From positions 1 through 16,784 of the forward strand of contig DUUS01000065.1 of the NCBI GenBank assembly GCA_012841465.1: a DNA stretch of 16,784 bases, written 5' to 3'. The notes beneath the pieces were generated by a model. It worked only from the letters and a program-made list of their open reading frames with translations. It did no database searches and was not told the DNA's origin. This DNA is from Mollicutes bacterium. Lineage in GTDB: Bacteria > Bacillota_I > Bacilli_A > RF39 > UBA660. Positions 1 to 8,451 of the stretch are shown one piece after another; positions within the stretch are counted from its first letter, which is position 1, and each line of letters begins with the position of its first letter. A program made the position numbers and the translations under genes.

Positions 1-950
1 GGATGAAGAAAATAATGCATAGAAGTATCTTTTACACCTGGATGATAGCCAGATGTTTCTACTGGAGTATTATCTTCAGTATTAATAGTAGTACTTTTTA
101 AAAATTTAATATCTATATCTCCAGCCTCTTTGCCAGTTAAGTTATAACAATCTTCTCCTGATGTATGATAACAGGTCTCTATTTTATAAGCATATCTTGG
201 TATCCATACCCAATATGAACCATCTGCTGATTTTGCATTTGCCCATCTCTTTTCATCATAGTCATACCAATCTGGATCATCAGATGTTGTTATAATTTCT
301 TCTGCTTCATCCCATTTTACTGGAGTCATTCCAGTAAACAATACTGGGTGGTTTACGCCTTTTTCTTCGTTGTACCCGGGATATATGTTTCCTTCTTTTA
401 TATTTATATAAGCTTCAAACACTCTACCTTGATCATCGTGATGATTAAATCTTTCTTGTTTAAGTAAATATAAATTTAATACATAAGTATGGACATTATT
501 TAATCCGCCAGTAAAATAACCATTTCCTATAATGGTTTCTCTCTTTCCAGTTTTAATTCCACTAAAATAGTCTATATTTGGAGCGGTTTTTCCGTTATTG
601 TCATTATTTTCTGAGATTAAATTATAAGAGATTGCTCCATCTCTAAAAGTATTTTCTTCTGTAACTAAAATAATGTGATAATGCATATTATCACTAGATG
701 TATTATTGGCAGTTAAAGTAAATGTTTTTGTAGCAAAAGGATTATTACCAGGAAATATATTTGGAGTGCTTATATTTTCTCCACCCTCATAATTAATAGT
801 CATTACTCCACCACTTGCCTCTATTGTAGTACTTGTTTCTATTCCGGTTATATTTGCGGTAAAGTATGCAAAAGAAAGACCTGTTGTTATAAGCAAAAGA
901 GATATTATCACGCTAATTAAAAGTGTTAATGGTTGTTTGTTTTTTATCAT
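1..950 (-). CDS. Surface/secreted protein with SipW-type leader, C-terminus cut off by the window
   Basis: The frame is open from ATG at 950 to the window edge (316 codons, no stop seen). AGGAG lies 5 nt before the ATG. The N-terminus has a short basic stretch (MIKNK), a hydrophobic core at about 8-26 and then SFAYFTANITG at 27-37. This leader pattern is typical of TasA/camelysin-like proteins processed by the SipW signal peptidase. Residues about 35-180 are Thr/Asn-rich and look like a beta-rich extracellular domain. From about 215 there is a second module with W...W..Y, WANA and the block SYWVWIPRYAYKI. I recall this block from many large secreted proteins of uncultured Firmicutes, but I cannot name its family. 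Two cysteines follow it (CYHTSGEDC), which could form a small disulphide loop. I infer export and surface display. Ligand and function are unknown. It has its own promoter at 977-1005. Confidence 0.75.
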   Translation of the reverse strand, partial: MIKNKQPLTLLISVIISLLLITTGLSFAYFTANITGIETSTTIEASGGVMTINYEGGENISTPNIFPGNNPFATKTFTLTANNTSSDNMHYHIILVTEENTFRDGAISYNLISENNDNNGKTAPNIDYFSGIKTGKRETIIGNGYFTGGLNNVHTYVLNLYLLKQERFNHHDDQGRVFEAYINIKEGNIYPGYNEEKGVNHPVLFTGMTPVKWDEAEEIITTSDDPDWYDYDEKRWANAKSADGSYWVWIPRYAYKIETCYHTSGEDCYNLTGKEAGDIDIKFLKSTTINTEDNTPVETSGYHPGVKDTSMHYFLH

Positions 951-976
951 AGCATCTCCTCTTAGCCTCTATATTT

Positions 977-1005
977 ATTTTAGGATATTATAGAGATTTT
1001 ATCAA
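977..1005 (-). promoter_or_regulatory. Promoter of the surface protein gene
   Basis: On the minus strand TTGATA (1000-1005) and TAAAAT (977-982) are separated by exactly 17 nt, a near-consensus housekeeping (SigA) promoter. Transcription would start about 20 nt before the ribosome binding site of the gene starting at 950. The promoter lies just beyond the stop of the small ORF 1008-1112, so the surface protein gene need not depend on the kinase operon. Confidence 0.6.
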
Positions 1006-1007
1006 GT

Positions 1008-1112
1008 TTAATTTATTGTTGTATTATAAAAACAGTGAATAACCATTACTCCGATTATTACAACTGATAGTACTCCAGCTAGTATTTTATAAGTTATTAA
1101 TTTATAATTCAT
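1008..1112 (-). CDS. Putative 34-residue single-pass membrane peptide, overlapping the kinase stop
   Basis: ATG at 1112 lies inside the last codons of the histidine kinase gene in the +1 frame, and the ORF runs 34 codons to TAA at 1008-1010. A Shine-Dalgarno-like TTAAGGA lies 8 nt before the ATG, inside kinase coding DNA (codons for Leu-Arg-Lys), so it may be fortuitous. The peptide begins MNYKLITYK, has a hydrophobic segment at about 10-25 (ILAGVLSVVIIGVMVI) and ends HCFYNTTIN. That is the layout of a small single-pass membrane protein with a basic cytoplasmic end. The overlap would couple its translation to the kinase. No family is recognisable. The membrane-like composition and the start/stop overlap argue for a real gene, but AT-rich DNA yields such ORFs by chance. 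Confidence 0.45.
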   Translation of the reverse strand: MNYKLITYKILAGVLSVVIIGVMVIHCFYNTTIN

Positions 1113-2904
1113 TTAAATATTTCCTTAAGACGTTATCTAGCTCTGTTCTATTTATTGGTTTTGCTAGATAATCATCGAATCCTTCCTTTAGATATTTTTG
1201 TTTAGCATTATCGATTACATCTGCAGTCATTACTACAATTGGTACCGCGTATCCATTTTCTTTTAAATATTTCATCACTTCAGTTCCGCTCATTTCTGGC
1301 ATCATTTCATCGGCTAAAAGTAAATCATATTTTTTACCACTATTTATTAAATCAATACATTCTCTTCCAGAAAGTACTCCGGTTACTTCACATTTATATT
1401 CTTTTAAGAATTTCTCTGCTACTTTAAGATTCATATTATTATCATCAATTAATAGTATTTTTTTATTACTTAAGTCTAAAAATTCTTTAGTACTTTGAGT
1501 TATAGTTTTTTCTTCTTTTGTTTCTGTTTTTATTTTTTGATCTAATATTACCGTAAATTTAGAGCCCTGTCCATAAACACTTTGTACATTAATGCTTCCA
1601 TTCATTGCTTCAATTAAATGTTTAGTTATAGCAAGACCTAGTCCGGTTCCTTCTGTTGTAGTGTTTTTCTCTTCATCTAGGCGGTCAAATTTAGCAAATA
1701 ATTTATTTATTTGCTCTGGTTTGATTCCTCTTCCGGTATCTTCTACTGAAATAATAAGTTTAGATACATCACCTTGATTTATACAGTTAACAGTAAATAT
1801 TACATATCCTTCTTTAGTATATTTAGAAGCATTACCAAGTAAGTTAATTAATATTTTCTTTATATTAGATTGATCTCCATATAAAGAAGATGGAAGATCA
1901 GGGGCAATATTTACTTTAAAATCAATATTTTTCTCAACAAATTTATATTCGGTTACTTTTATAACACTTCTCAGTAACTCATTTGGGTTATAAGTTGTAT
2001 TTGATATTTCAAAGCTTCCTGATTCTATTTTAGACATATCAAGAACATTTCCGATTATATCAAGAAGTATATTTGATGCATTTAAGATATCTTTTGAGTT
2101 TTCTTTTAATTCATTATTATCATTTACTTCAAGATTAAGTTCACTTAAACCAACTATAGTATTAAGTGGAGTTCTTATTTCATGACTCATGCTTGATAAA
2201 AAGTCTGATTTAGCCCGGTTAGCATTTTCAGCATCTATTTTTGCATCTTCCATTTGCTCTAGTAATATGAGATCAGGATTTTCAATAGTATGATACATTA
2301 TTAAAGTTGCAAAGGTTGCGAGAAATTCAAGACAAATAAATTCGGGTATGGCACTTCTTATAAATACAATTAACACAATAAATATTAGCAGTAATATAAT
2401 TGGAAGTATTTTATCTTTTAGTATTTCTTTATGTTTAAGTGCGGTTATAAAAGTTATTACAAGAACGATACCTGATGCTATTGTTGTTATATCAGTAGAT
2501 GGTCCGACTGATACCATATAAGTTAAATCACTTGTTACTTCTAAATATACTGGTGTTATAAAAATAAAAAATGAAATAAGTATGTTTATAAAAACATACC
2601 ACTTCATCATATTATTTATCTTTACATTTGCACTAAATAAGACATACATTAGTAAATTCATAAAAAAATTAAAGATAAAAACACATTCAAACTTATTAGC
2701 TAGTTTGATTATGCTTAAATCAGGAAACTGTATATATAATAAATATACCGCTATGATGCAAAATACAGTCATAAAGAATGTATCAATTATCATTCCAAAA
2801 TAGAAATTATTTTCTTTATTTAACTTTGAAGTTTTAAATAAATATAAAACTATTAAAAATATATTTAATAAAAGACTTGCAAGCGGTATATATAAATTAT
2901 ACAT
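1102..2904 (-). CDS. Membrane-bound hybrid sensor histidine kinase with C-terminal receiver domain
   Basis: A 600-residue hybrid kinase. Residues 1-205 contain about seven hydrophobic segments (near 4-22, 36-57, 75-92, 102-121, 141-156, 166-183, 186-205) and no large extracellular domain, so the signal is probably sensed in or near the membrane. A short coiled linker (210-230) leads to the dimerisation/phosphoacceptor domain with SHEIRTPLN (phosphorylated His241). The ATPase domain has the N-box Asn358 (LLGNAS), DTGRGI at 389-394 and GTGLGLAI at 419-426. The receiver domain (about 480-600) keeps the acidic pair Asp487-Asp488, the phosphoacceptor Asp532 (LLADEMMP) and Lys582 (AKP). All catalytic residues are present, so it should be active. 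AAGGAG precedes the ATG. The gene starts 14 nt after the acyltransferase stop and is probably cotranscribed with it. No separate DNA-binding response regulator is in the window, so the output partner is unknown. Confidence 0.93.
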   Translation of the reverse strand: MYNLYIPLASLLLNIFLIVLYLFKTSKLNKENNFYFGMIIDTFFMTVFCIIAVYLLYIQFPDLSIIKLANKFECVFIFNFFMNLLMYVLFSANVKINNMMKWYVFINILISFFIFITPVYLEVTSDLTYMVSVGPSTDITTIASGIVLVITFITALKHKEILKDKILPIILLLIFIVLIVFIRSAIPEFICLEFLATFATLIMYHTIENPDLILLEQMEDAKIDAENANRAKSDFLSSMSHEIRTPLNTIVGLSELNLEVNDNNELKENSKDILNASNILLDIIGNVLDMSKIESGSFEISNTTYNPNELLRSVIKVTEYKFVEKNIDFKVNIAPDLPSSLYGDQSNIKKILINLLGNASKYTKEGYVIFTVNCINQGDVSKLIISVEDTGRGIKPEQINKLFAKFDRLDEEKNTTTEGTGLGLAITKHLIEAMNGSINVQSVYGQGSKFTVILDQKIKTETKEEKTITQSTKEFLDLSNKKILLIDDNNMNLKVAEKFLKEYKCEVTGVLSGRECIDLINSGKKYDLLLADEMMPEMSGTEVMKYLKENGYAVPIVVMTADVIDNAKQKYLKEGFDDYLAKPINRTELDNVLRKYLNEL

Positions 2905-2918
2905 AAATTACTCCTTTT

Positions 2919-4100
2919 TTACTTTCTTAGTCCTGTATATCTTTTTGAAAGTAAATGTCTATTATCTATATTATAATTTATATTATTTAAATGTTCAAAT
3001 GCTTCTTCATTAGTAACTACTGGGTTGACAACTTTTGCTTTACCAATAAGCTTTTCATTATCAAGATCAAGCTTATAATTAATCCTTTTAATATCACAAG
3101 CAGCAATTAGTTCAGTTTTTAGTTTTTCCCACTCTTCTTTTAAAGTAGATGATTCAATTCTTAAATCTCCAATATATTCTTTTAAATCAATTACTTCTTG
3201 TTTAATTAAGTTGTATTTTTCTATAGTTGATAAATTACTTTGTTTTATTAAAGAGATTCTTTCATTAAATGCTGGCATTTGTTTTTTTAATTCAATGAAT
3301 TTTTCATAACAAGTAGCTCTTTTTGTTTCTAAGTCTCTTCTGTTATATGTAGAATATTTTTCCATTAAGTCATAATACTCAGTTTGAACATATTCTTTAA
3401 ACTGATCTTTCTTTTCAAAAACATCATCATTAGGTTCTACTTTAAATGCTTTACCTCTTCTTCCAAAGCACACTTTATCTTTAACTTCATCATAGTGTGA
3501 TATACCAGGAACTATATATGCTCCTGTTTCTTGTGCTAGTCTAAATGGTCCAATATTAAAGTCTTCAATAAGCCAGCTTTCTGAATTATGATCGTCTGCT
3601 CCATGCTCTTTATCAGCAAGTCCATTATCATCAAGATTCCAGTAGCCTCCTGCCCATACAAATATATTACCACCATTATTAATAACATATTTCATTTTTT
3701 CGTATGATGCCTGTCTACTTTCTTTGTTGTCTCGATCAACTGGTATAACCCCATAAGCCCATAGTCCTAGCCCGTTAGGAGTCTCTAAAAGTAAATCTTT
3801 ATTACCAAACAATATATAACCGCTTTTACCAATTACATTTACACCAAGAACGATATCATCTGCTTGGCGATGATTAAGAATAAATATTGTACCTTTATCA
3901 TTTTTAGGTATTTCTTCTCTCGAGTCTACTTCTAATGTATATTTAGTTTGTCCTTTATAAATTAATCTAAGTAAGGGAGATAATGCTTTTCTTATTATTA
4001 TCCCCTTTTTAGATAGTGTTTTACTTACATTATTATTATATAAATAAGATACACTATAACTTGTTTTATTCTTTAAATCTTTTATCACAGTTTTAACCAT
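2919..4100 (-). CDS. PlsC-like lysophospholipid/glycerol-phosphate acyltransferase family protein, divergent
   Basis: A 393-residue protein. Its first about 240 residues look like the PlsC acyltransferase fold, which transfers acyl groups to lysophospholipid or related acceptors at the inner membrane face. Visible features are FILNHRQADD (residues 73-82, the catalytic H-x4-D pair His77/Asp82), GVIPVDRDN (117-125, motif II region), FVWAGGYWNL (147-156, where the family has a FPEGTxx-type motif III) and AYIVPGI near 200 (motif IV). The usual Glu of motif III is replaced by Gly151, so substrate binding may differ or activity may be lost. Residues about 240-393 are charged, helical and rich in Lys/Glu, unlike ordinary PlsC proteins of about 200-250 residues, and could be an interaction domain. 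AGAGGTG lies before the ATG. It is first in an operon with the histidine kinase. The true substrate is not deducible. Confidence 0.75.
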   Translation of the reverse strand: MVKTVIKDLKNKTSYSVSYLYNNNVSKTLSKKGIIIRKALSPLLRLIYKGQTKYTLEVDSREEIPKNDKGTIFILNHRQADDIVLGVNVIGKSGYILFGNKDLLLETPNGLGLWAYGVIPVDRDNKESRQASYEKMKYVINNGGNIFVWAGGYWNLDDNGLADKEHGADDHNSESWLIEDFNIGPFRLAQETGAYIVPGISHYDEVKDKVCFGRRGKAFKVEPNDDVFEKKDQFKEYVQTEYYDLMEKYSTYNRRDLETKRATCYEKFIELKKQMPAFNERISLIKQSNLSTIEKYNLIKQEVIDLKEYIGDLRIESSTLKEEWEKLKTELIAACDIKRINYKLDLDNEKLIGKAKVVNPVVTNEEAFEHLNNINYNIDNRHLLSKRYTGLRK

Positions 4101-4121
4101 AACACACCTCTTTAGTGGGAT

Positions 4122-4130
4122 ATTATAGCA
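4122..4130 (-). promoter_or_regulatory. Extended -10 promoter for the acyltransferase-kinase operon
   Basis: On the minus strand TGC precedes a perfect TATAAT (4122-4127), an extended -10 element. No good -35 is visible at 16-18 nt. The leader would be only about 15 nt and consist mostly of the ribosome binding site. Confidence 0.5.
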
Positions 4131-4159
4131 TTAAATGAGGAAAAAGGGAAGTTTTTCAT

Positions 4160-4183
4160 AAATGTAAAGTTTCTTTGACATTT
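4160..4183. promoter_or_regulatory. Imperfect inverted repeat, candidate operator overlapping the -35 box
   Basis: AAATGTAAAG and CTTTGACATTT form an inverted repeat with one unpaired base around a 3-nt centre. The right arm covers the -35 box of the cassette promoter (4175-4180). A third half-site-like CTTACATTT lies at 4220-4228 in the leader. Placement suggests binding by the XRE regulator encoded downstream, i.e. autoregulation. This is inference from position only. Confidence 0.4.
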
Positions 4184-4203
4184 CTTGTTTTGTAGAATAT
4201 AAT
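4175..4203 (+). promoter_or_regulatory. Consensus SigA promoter of the small membrane protein / XRE cassette
   Basis: TTGACA (4175-4180), a 17-nt spacer and TATAAT (4198-4203) match the consensus at all twelve positions. The leader is about 30 nt and ends in AGGAGGT before the ATG at 4243. Confidence 0.88.
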
Positions 4204-4242
4204 TATAAATATATAGAGCCTTACATTTTAGGAGGTCAAATA

Positions 4243-4464
4243 ATGAGAAAAATGGATGAAATGGAAATGGCTATATCTTTAAAAGCAGTTAGATTTGCAT
4301 GGTTTTACACTGTTGTATTTTTATTTATATGGGTTATGTATGATTTTATAAAACATGGAAAAATCAAAGAAAATCCAGCATTTTTACTTTTAATAACTCA
4401 AAATATAGTTTTAATTACAAGTCAGCTTTATCTAAAAAATAAAATGGTTAAAGATGAAAAATAA
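4243..4464 (+). CDS. Small two-helix membrane protein paired with an XRE regulator
   Basis: A 73-residue protein with a strong ribosome binding site (AGGAGGT, about 7 nt before ATG). The N-terminus is acidic and Met-rich (MRKMDEMEMAISLKAV). Hydrophobic segments at about 17-33 and 45-61 are separated by a charged loop (KHGKIKENP), and the C-terminus is Lys-rich. It fits a family of small membrane proteins, known to me only as hypothetical, that sit directly before a short Cro/CI-type regulator in Clostridia and Bacilli. The last 11 nt overlap the regulator gene, so translation is probably coupled. The protein may sense a membrane signal for the regulator or be its main target. Neither is shown by the sequence. 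Confidence 0.8.
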   Translation: MRKMDEMEMAISLKAVRFAWFYTVVFLFIWVMYDFIKHGKIKENPAFLLLITQNIVLITSQLYLKNKMVKDEK

Positions 4465-4648
4465 TATTAAGGAATTAAGAAAAGAAAAAAAGTTAAGGCA
4501 AGAAGATTTAGCAAGAGAGCTAGGTGTAACAAGACAAACTATTATTGCGGCTGAAAATGGCAAGTATAACCCTTCTTTAATACTCGCTATGAAGCTTGCA
4601 AGATTATTAAATACTAATGTAGAAGATTTATTTCATTTAGAGGATTGA
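4454..4648 (+). CDS. Short XRE/Cro-CI family transcriptional regulator
   Basis: A 64-residue protein that is almost entirely one helix-turn-helix domain: IKELRKEKKLRQEDLARELGV as helices 1-2, TRQTIIAAENGKYNP as the recognition helix and turn, and a C-terminal NVEDLFHLE typical of the family. It resembles B. subtilis YgzD-type minimal repressors, which have no ligand domain. It overlaps the small membrane protein gene by 11 nt and shares its promoter. The inverted repeat over the -35 box is the obvious candidate for its own operator. DNA-binding function is confident. Targets and signal are not known. Confidence 0.9.
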   Translation: MKNNIKELRKEKKLRQEDLARELGVTRQTIIAAENGKYNPSLILAMKLARLLNTNVEDLFHLED

Positions 4649-4653
4649 ATAAG

Positions 4654-4680
4654 AAAAGACTGCTAAATTAGCAATCTTTT
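4654..4680. terminator. Bidirectional hairpin terminator between the XRE cassette and rpoC
   Basis: Arms AAAAGA-C-TGCT and AGCA-A-TCTTTT pair over 10 bp with one C/A mismatch and a 5-nt loop. T-rich tracts follow on both strands (TTTTTTATTATTTTT on plus, TCTTTTCTTATT on minus). It lies 5 nt after the XRE stop and 3 nt after the rpoC stop, so it can end both converging transcripts. Confidence 0.7.
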
Positions 4681-4683
4681 TTA

Positions 4684-7600
4684 TTATTTTTTATCTTCAG
4701 AAGTTGTATCTTCTTTAGGTTTTTCTTCTACTTTAGGCTCTTCTTTCTTAGTTTCTTTTACTTCTTCATCATTAGTTTCCGAAGTTTCAGTTTCTTCTTT
4801 AGTTTCTAAAGCTTCTGTTTCTTCTAAGAATTGTTGTTCAAGTACTTCACTTGGTTCATCTGCCATATATTCATTTTCTAAGATAATATCTATATCTGAA
4901 TATTGCTTAGCACCAGTACCTGCTGGTATTAATTTACCAAGGATAACGTTCTCTTTTAAGCCTTTTAATTCATCTACTTTACCTTTTACAGCAGCATCTG
5001 TTAAAACTCTAGTTGTTTCTTGGAATGATGCAGCTGATAGGAATGAATCGGTTTCAAGAGATGATTTTGTAATACCTAGTAAGATAGGTCTAGCTGTTGC
5101 CGGTGTTTTACCTTCTAGAATTAAAGGTTTATTTGCTTCTGTAAATTTTCTTAGAGAAAGTATTAAACCTTCAACAAAAGTAGTATCTCCAGGATCGACG
5201 ATTTTAACTTTGTTAATCATTCTACTTGCGATAATTTCAATATGTTTATCAGCGATGTCAACACCTTGAGATTTATATACTTTTTGAATTTCTTTTAAGA
5301 TATATTCTTGAGTTGTGATTGGATCAGTTACTGCTAGTAATTCTTTAGGAGAAATAGCTCCTTCAGTTAATTTATCACCAGCGTGTACTTCATCGCCTTT
5401 TTCAACTCTTAGTTTAGCACCATAGTTTGATGTATGAACATGAGTGTCAACTTCATTTGATACATGGATTTTGTATTTTCCTTTTGATTCTTCGATTAAA
5501 TCAACTTTTCCGCTTATTTCAGCTATTGTAGCTTTTCCTTTAGGAATTCTAGCTTCAAATAACTCTTCAACACGTGGAAGACCTTGAGTTATGTCCTCTG
5601 CGGTAGCAACCCCACCTTGGTGGAAGGTTCTCATTGTAAGTTGAGTTCCCGGCTCACCTATTGATTGAGCTGCCATTATACCTACTGCTTCACCTGTTTC
5701 AACTAATGCTCCAGTTGCTAGGTTAGACCCATAGCACTTCTGACATAGTCCTTGATCAGTTTTACAAGTTAAAATACTTCTTATCTCTACTTGTTTAATA
5801 TTTGCTTTTTCTATTTTGGCAACCATATTTTCATTGATTAATACATCTTTATCAACAATTACTTCTTTGGTTTTTGGATCAATAACTTTTTTAGCAGTAT
5901 ATCTTCCTAAAATTCTTTCTGATAAAGGTTCGATAACTGAATTATCTTTTTCATCTAAGAAGTCTGATACTGGAAGTCCAGCAAGTGATTTACAATCATT
6001 TTCAGTTATTAAAATGTCTTGAACTACATCTACTAATCTTCTAGTTAAATAACCTGAATCTGCTGTTTTAAGTGCGGTATCGGCAGAACCTTTACGAGCA
6101 CCATGAGTTGAAAGGAAAAAGTCGTTAACTGACAGTCCTTCTCTAAATGATGTTGTAATAGGTATTTCAACGGTTTCACCACTTGGTTTAGCCATTAAAC
6201 CACGCATACCAGCCATTTGTGAAAATTGACCAATGGAGCCTCTTGCCCCAGAGTCCATCATTATAAAGATTGGATTATCATGGTCTTTTTCAATTATTTC
6301 TTTTAGTTCAGCTTGTACTTCATTAGTAACTCCTGACCAAACTTCACATACTGATGAAAATCTTTCTTCTTCAGTTATTAGTCCTCTTGCAAATTGTTTA
6401 TTGATAGTGTCTACTTTACTGCGACCTTTATTTATGAATTCTTGTTTATTTTCAGAGGTTACTATATCAGATAAACTAAATGTGATTCCAGCTCTAGTTG
6501 AATATCTAAATCCTAAATCTTTTAATTTATCTAGCATTATGCTTGTTTCAGTTGTTTTATATCTTTTAAATACTTGAGCAATAATATTTTGAAGACTTCT
6601 TTTATCAAATGAATCAATTAATTCCATTTTAGAAATTTCTTCAGGTATATTTACTCCTCTGTCTAAAAAGAATTTATTTGGAGTTATTCCTTCAATATTA
6701 TCTTTAGTAGCTTCATTTATATATTGATAAGTATCAGGTAGAATTTCATTAAATATTAATTTACCCGGAGTTGTTATTAGATATTTATCTTTAACATCAT
6801 CGGTAAATACTTTATATTTAAATGATTTAACTGGAACAGCAATTCTAGTATGAAGAGCAACTTCTCCTCTTTCATAAGCCATAATAGCTTCACTAGAGTC
6901 TTTATAAGCTTTTCCTTCATTTTCTAAACCTGGTTTTTCAGTAGTTAAATAATAGTTTCCTAAAACGATATCTTGAGATGGAGTAACAATTGGTTTTCCA
7001 TCTGATGGTTTTAAGATATTATTAGCAGCTAGCATTAAAATTCTTGCTTCGGCTTTAGCTTCTTCTGAAAGTGGAACGTGAACTGCCATCTGATCGCCGT
7101 CAAAGTCAGCATTAAATGCTGCACAGACAAGTGGATGCAGGCGAATAGCCTTACCACCAACTAGTTTAGGTTCAAATGCTTGAATTCCTAGTCTATGTAG
7201 TGTTGGAGCTCTGTTTAATAATACAGGATGTTCATCAATAACATCTTCAACAATATCCCAAACTACATCATCACGGTTATCTATTAGTTTTTTAGCCCCT
7301 TTAATATTGTGAGCAAAACCTCTGACAACTAATCCATTAATAACGTGTGGTTTAAATAGCTCAAGAGCCATTTCTTTAGGAATACCACATTCATACATTT
7401 TTAAATTAGGACCAACAACGATAACTGATCTACCAGAGTAGTCTACTCTTTTACCAAGTAGGTTTTGTCTAAATCTACCTTGTTTTCCTTTTAGCATATT
7501 TGATAGTGATTTTAAAGGACGGTTTCCAGCCGCAGTAATACTTCTACCACGTCTACCATTATCAAATAATGTATCTACTGCTTCTTGAAGCATTCTTTTT

Positions 7601-8451
7601 TCGTTTTGAACAATAATAGATGGAGCTCCAAGTTCAAGTAATTTTTTTAAACGATTATTACGGTTAATTATTCTTCGGTATAGATCATTTAAATCTGATG
7701 TAGCAAATCTACCACCATCAAGTTGAATCATAGGACGAAGTTCAGGTGGAATAACAGGTACAGCATCAAGTATCATCCACTCTGGTTTATTACCAGATTG
7801 CTTAAATGATACTAAACAATCAAGTCTTTTAACAAGACGAATTCTTTTTTGACCTGTAGCTTTTTCAAGTTCTACTCTTAGTTCTTCTGCTTCTTTTTCA
7901 ACATCAACTTGCTGAAGTAATTTTTTAACAGCTTCAGCTCCCATCCCTACTTCAAAAGTATCACCGTATTTTTCATAATAATTACGGTATTCTTTATCCG
8001 ATAGGGTTTGTTTTCTTTCAAGTGGAGCATTTCCTGGATCAATTACTACATATGATACGAAATATAAAACTTCTTCAAGTTCTCTTGGTGACATATCTAA
8101 AGTAAGCCCCATCTTAGATGGAACTCCTTTAAAAAACCAAATATGCGAGCACGGAGAAGCAAGTTCAATATGCCCCATACGTTCACGACGTACTTTAGCA
8201 CGAGTAACTTCTACCCCACAACGGTCACAAACCACATTTTTATATCTTAGGCGTTTATATTTACCACATGAACATTCATAATCTTTAGATGGACCAAAGA
8301 TTTTTTCACAAAATAATCCATCACGCTCAGGTTTTAATGTACGGTAGTTAATAGTTTCTGGTTTTTTTACTTCACCATAACTCCAACCACGAATTTTTTC
8401 AGGAGATGCAATCGATATGCGAATGCCTTTAAAATTATTTACTTCTAACAT
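4684..8451 (-). CDS. rpoC: RNA polymerase subunit beta-prime with long acidic C-terminal tail
   Basis: 1255 residues, complete. The N-terminal zinc site has Cys60, Cys62, Cys75 and Cys78. The absolutely conserved NADFDGDQ at 447-454 holds the three Asp that bind the catalytic magnesium. The second zinc site is Cys820, Cys896, Cys903 and Cys906. The bridge helix is near 784-808 (GARKGSADTALKTADSG) and the trigger loop near 920-944 (MAAQSIGEPGTQLTMR). The conserved fold ends about residue 1190. The last about 58 residues (1198-1255) are low complexity, dominated by Glu, Lys, Thr and Ser, and make the protein longer than the about 1200 residues of B. subtilis RpoC. The start overlaps the rpoB stop by one base (TAATG), with GGAGG inside rpoB, so the two subunits are translationally coupled. 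A terminator follows the stop. Confidence 0.99.
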   Translation of the reverse strand: MLEVNNFKGIRISIASPEKIRGWSYGEVKKPETINYRTLKPERDGLFCEKIFGPSKDYECSCGKYKRLRYKNVVCDRCGVEVTRAKVRRERMGHIELASPCSHIWFFKGVPSKMGLTLDMSPRELEEVLYFVSYVVIDPGNAPLERKQTLSDKEYRNYYEKYGDTFEVGMGAEAVKKLLQQVDVEKEAEELRVELEKATGQKRIRLVKRLDCLVSFKQSGNKPEWMILDAVPVIPPELRPMIQLDGGRFATSDLNDLYRRIINRNNRLKKLLELGAPSIIVQNEKRMLQEAVDTLFDNGRRGRSITAAGNRPLKSLSNMLKGKQGRFRQNLLGKRVDYSGRSVIVVGPNLKMYECGIPKEMALELFKPHVINGLVVRGFAHNIKGAKKLIDNRDDVVWDIVEDVIDEHPVLLNRAPTLHRLGIQAFEPKLVGGKAIRLHPLVCAAFNADFDGDQMAVHVPLSEEAKAEARILMLAANNILKPSDGKPIVTPSQDIVLGNYYLTTEKPGLENEGKAYKDSSEAIMAYERGEVALHTRIAVPVKSFKYKVFTDDVKDKYLITTPGKLIFNEILPDTYQYINEATKDNIEGITPNKFFLDRGVNIPEEISKMELIDSFDKRSLQNIIAQVFKRYKTTETSIMLDKLKDLGFRYSTRAGITFSLSDIVTSENKQEFINKGRSKVDTINKQFARGLITEEERFSSVCEVWSGVTNEVQAELKEIIEKDHDNPIFIMMDSGARGSIGQFSQMAGMRGLMAKPSGETVEIPITTSFREGLSVNDFFLSTHGARKGSADTALKTADSGYLTRRLVDVVQDILITENDCKSLAGLPVSDFLDEKDNSVIEPLSERILGRYTAKKVIDPKTKEVIVDKDVLINENMVAKIEKANIKQVEIRSILTCKTDQGLCQKCYGSNLATGALVETGEAVGIMAAQSIGEPGTQLTMRTFHQGGVATAEDITQGLPRVEELFEARIPKGKATIAEISGKVDLIEESKGKYKIHVSNEVDTHVHTSNYGAKLRVEKGDEVHAGDKLTEGAISPKELLAVTDPITTQEYILKEIQKVYKSQGVDIADKHIEIIASRMINKVKIVDPGDTTFVEGLILSLRKFTEANKPLILEGKTPATARPILLGITKSSLETDSFLSAASFQETTRVLTDAAVKGKVDELKGLKENVILGKLIPAGTGAKQYSDIDIILENEYMADEPSEVLEQQFLEETEALETKEETETSETNDEEVKETKKEEPKVEEKPKEDTTSEDKK

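Noticed and set aside
5816..6577. Plus-strand ORFs of 68 and 114 codons inside rpoC, and similar ones inside rpoB (8539-8892, 9040-9426)
   Set aside because: They are antisense shadows of highly conserved polymerase genes, with no ribosome binding sites or recognisable domains.
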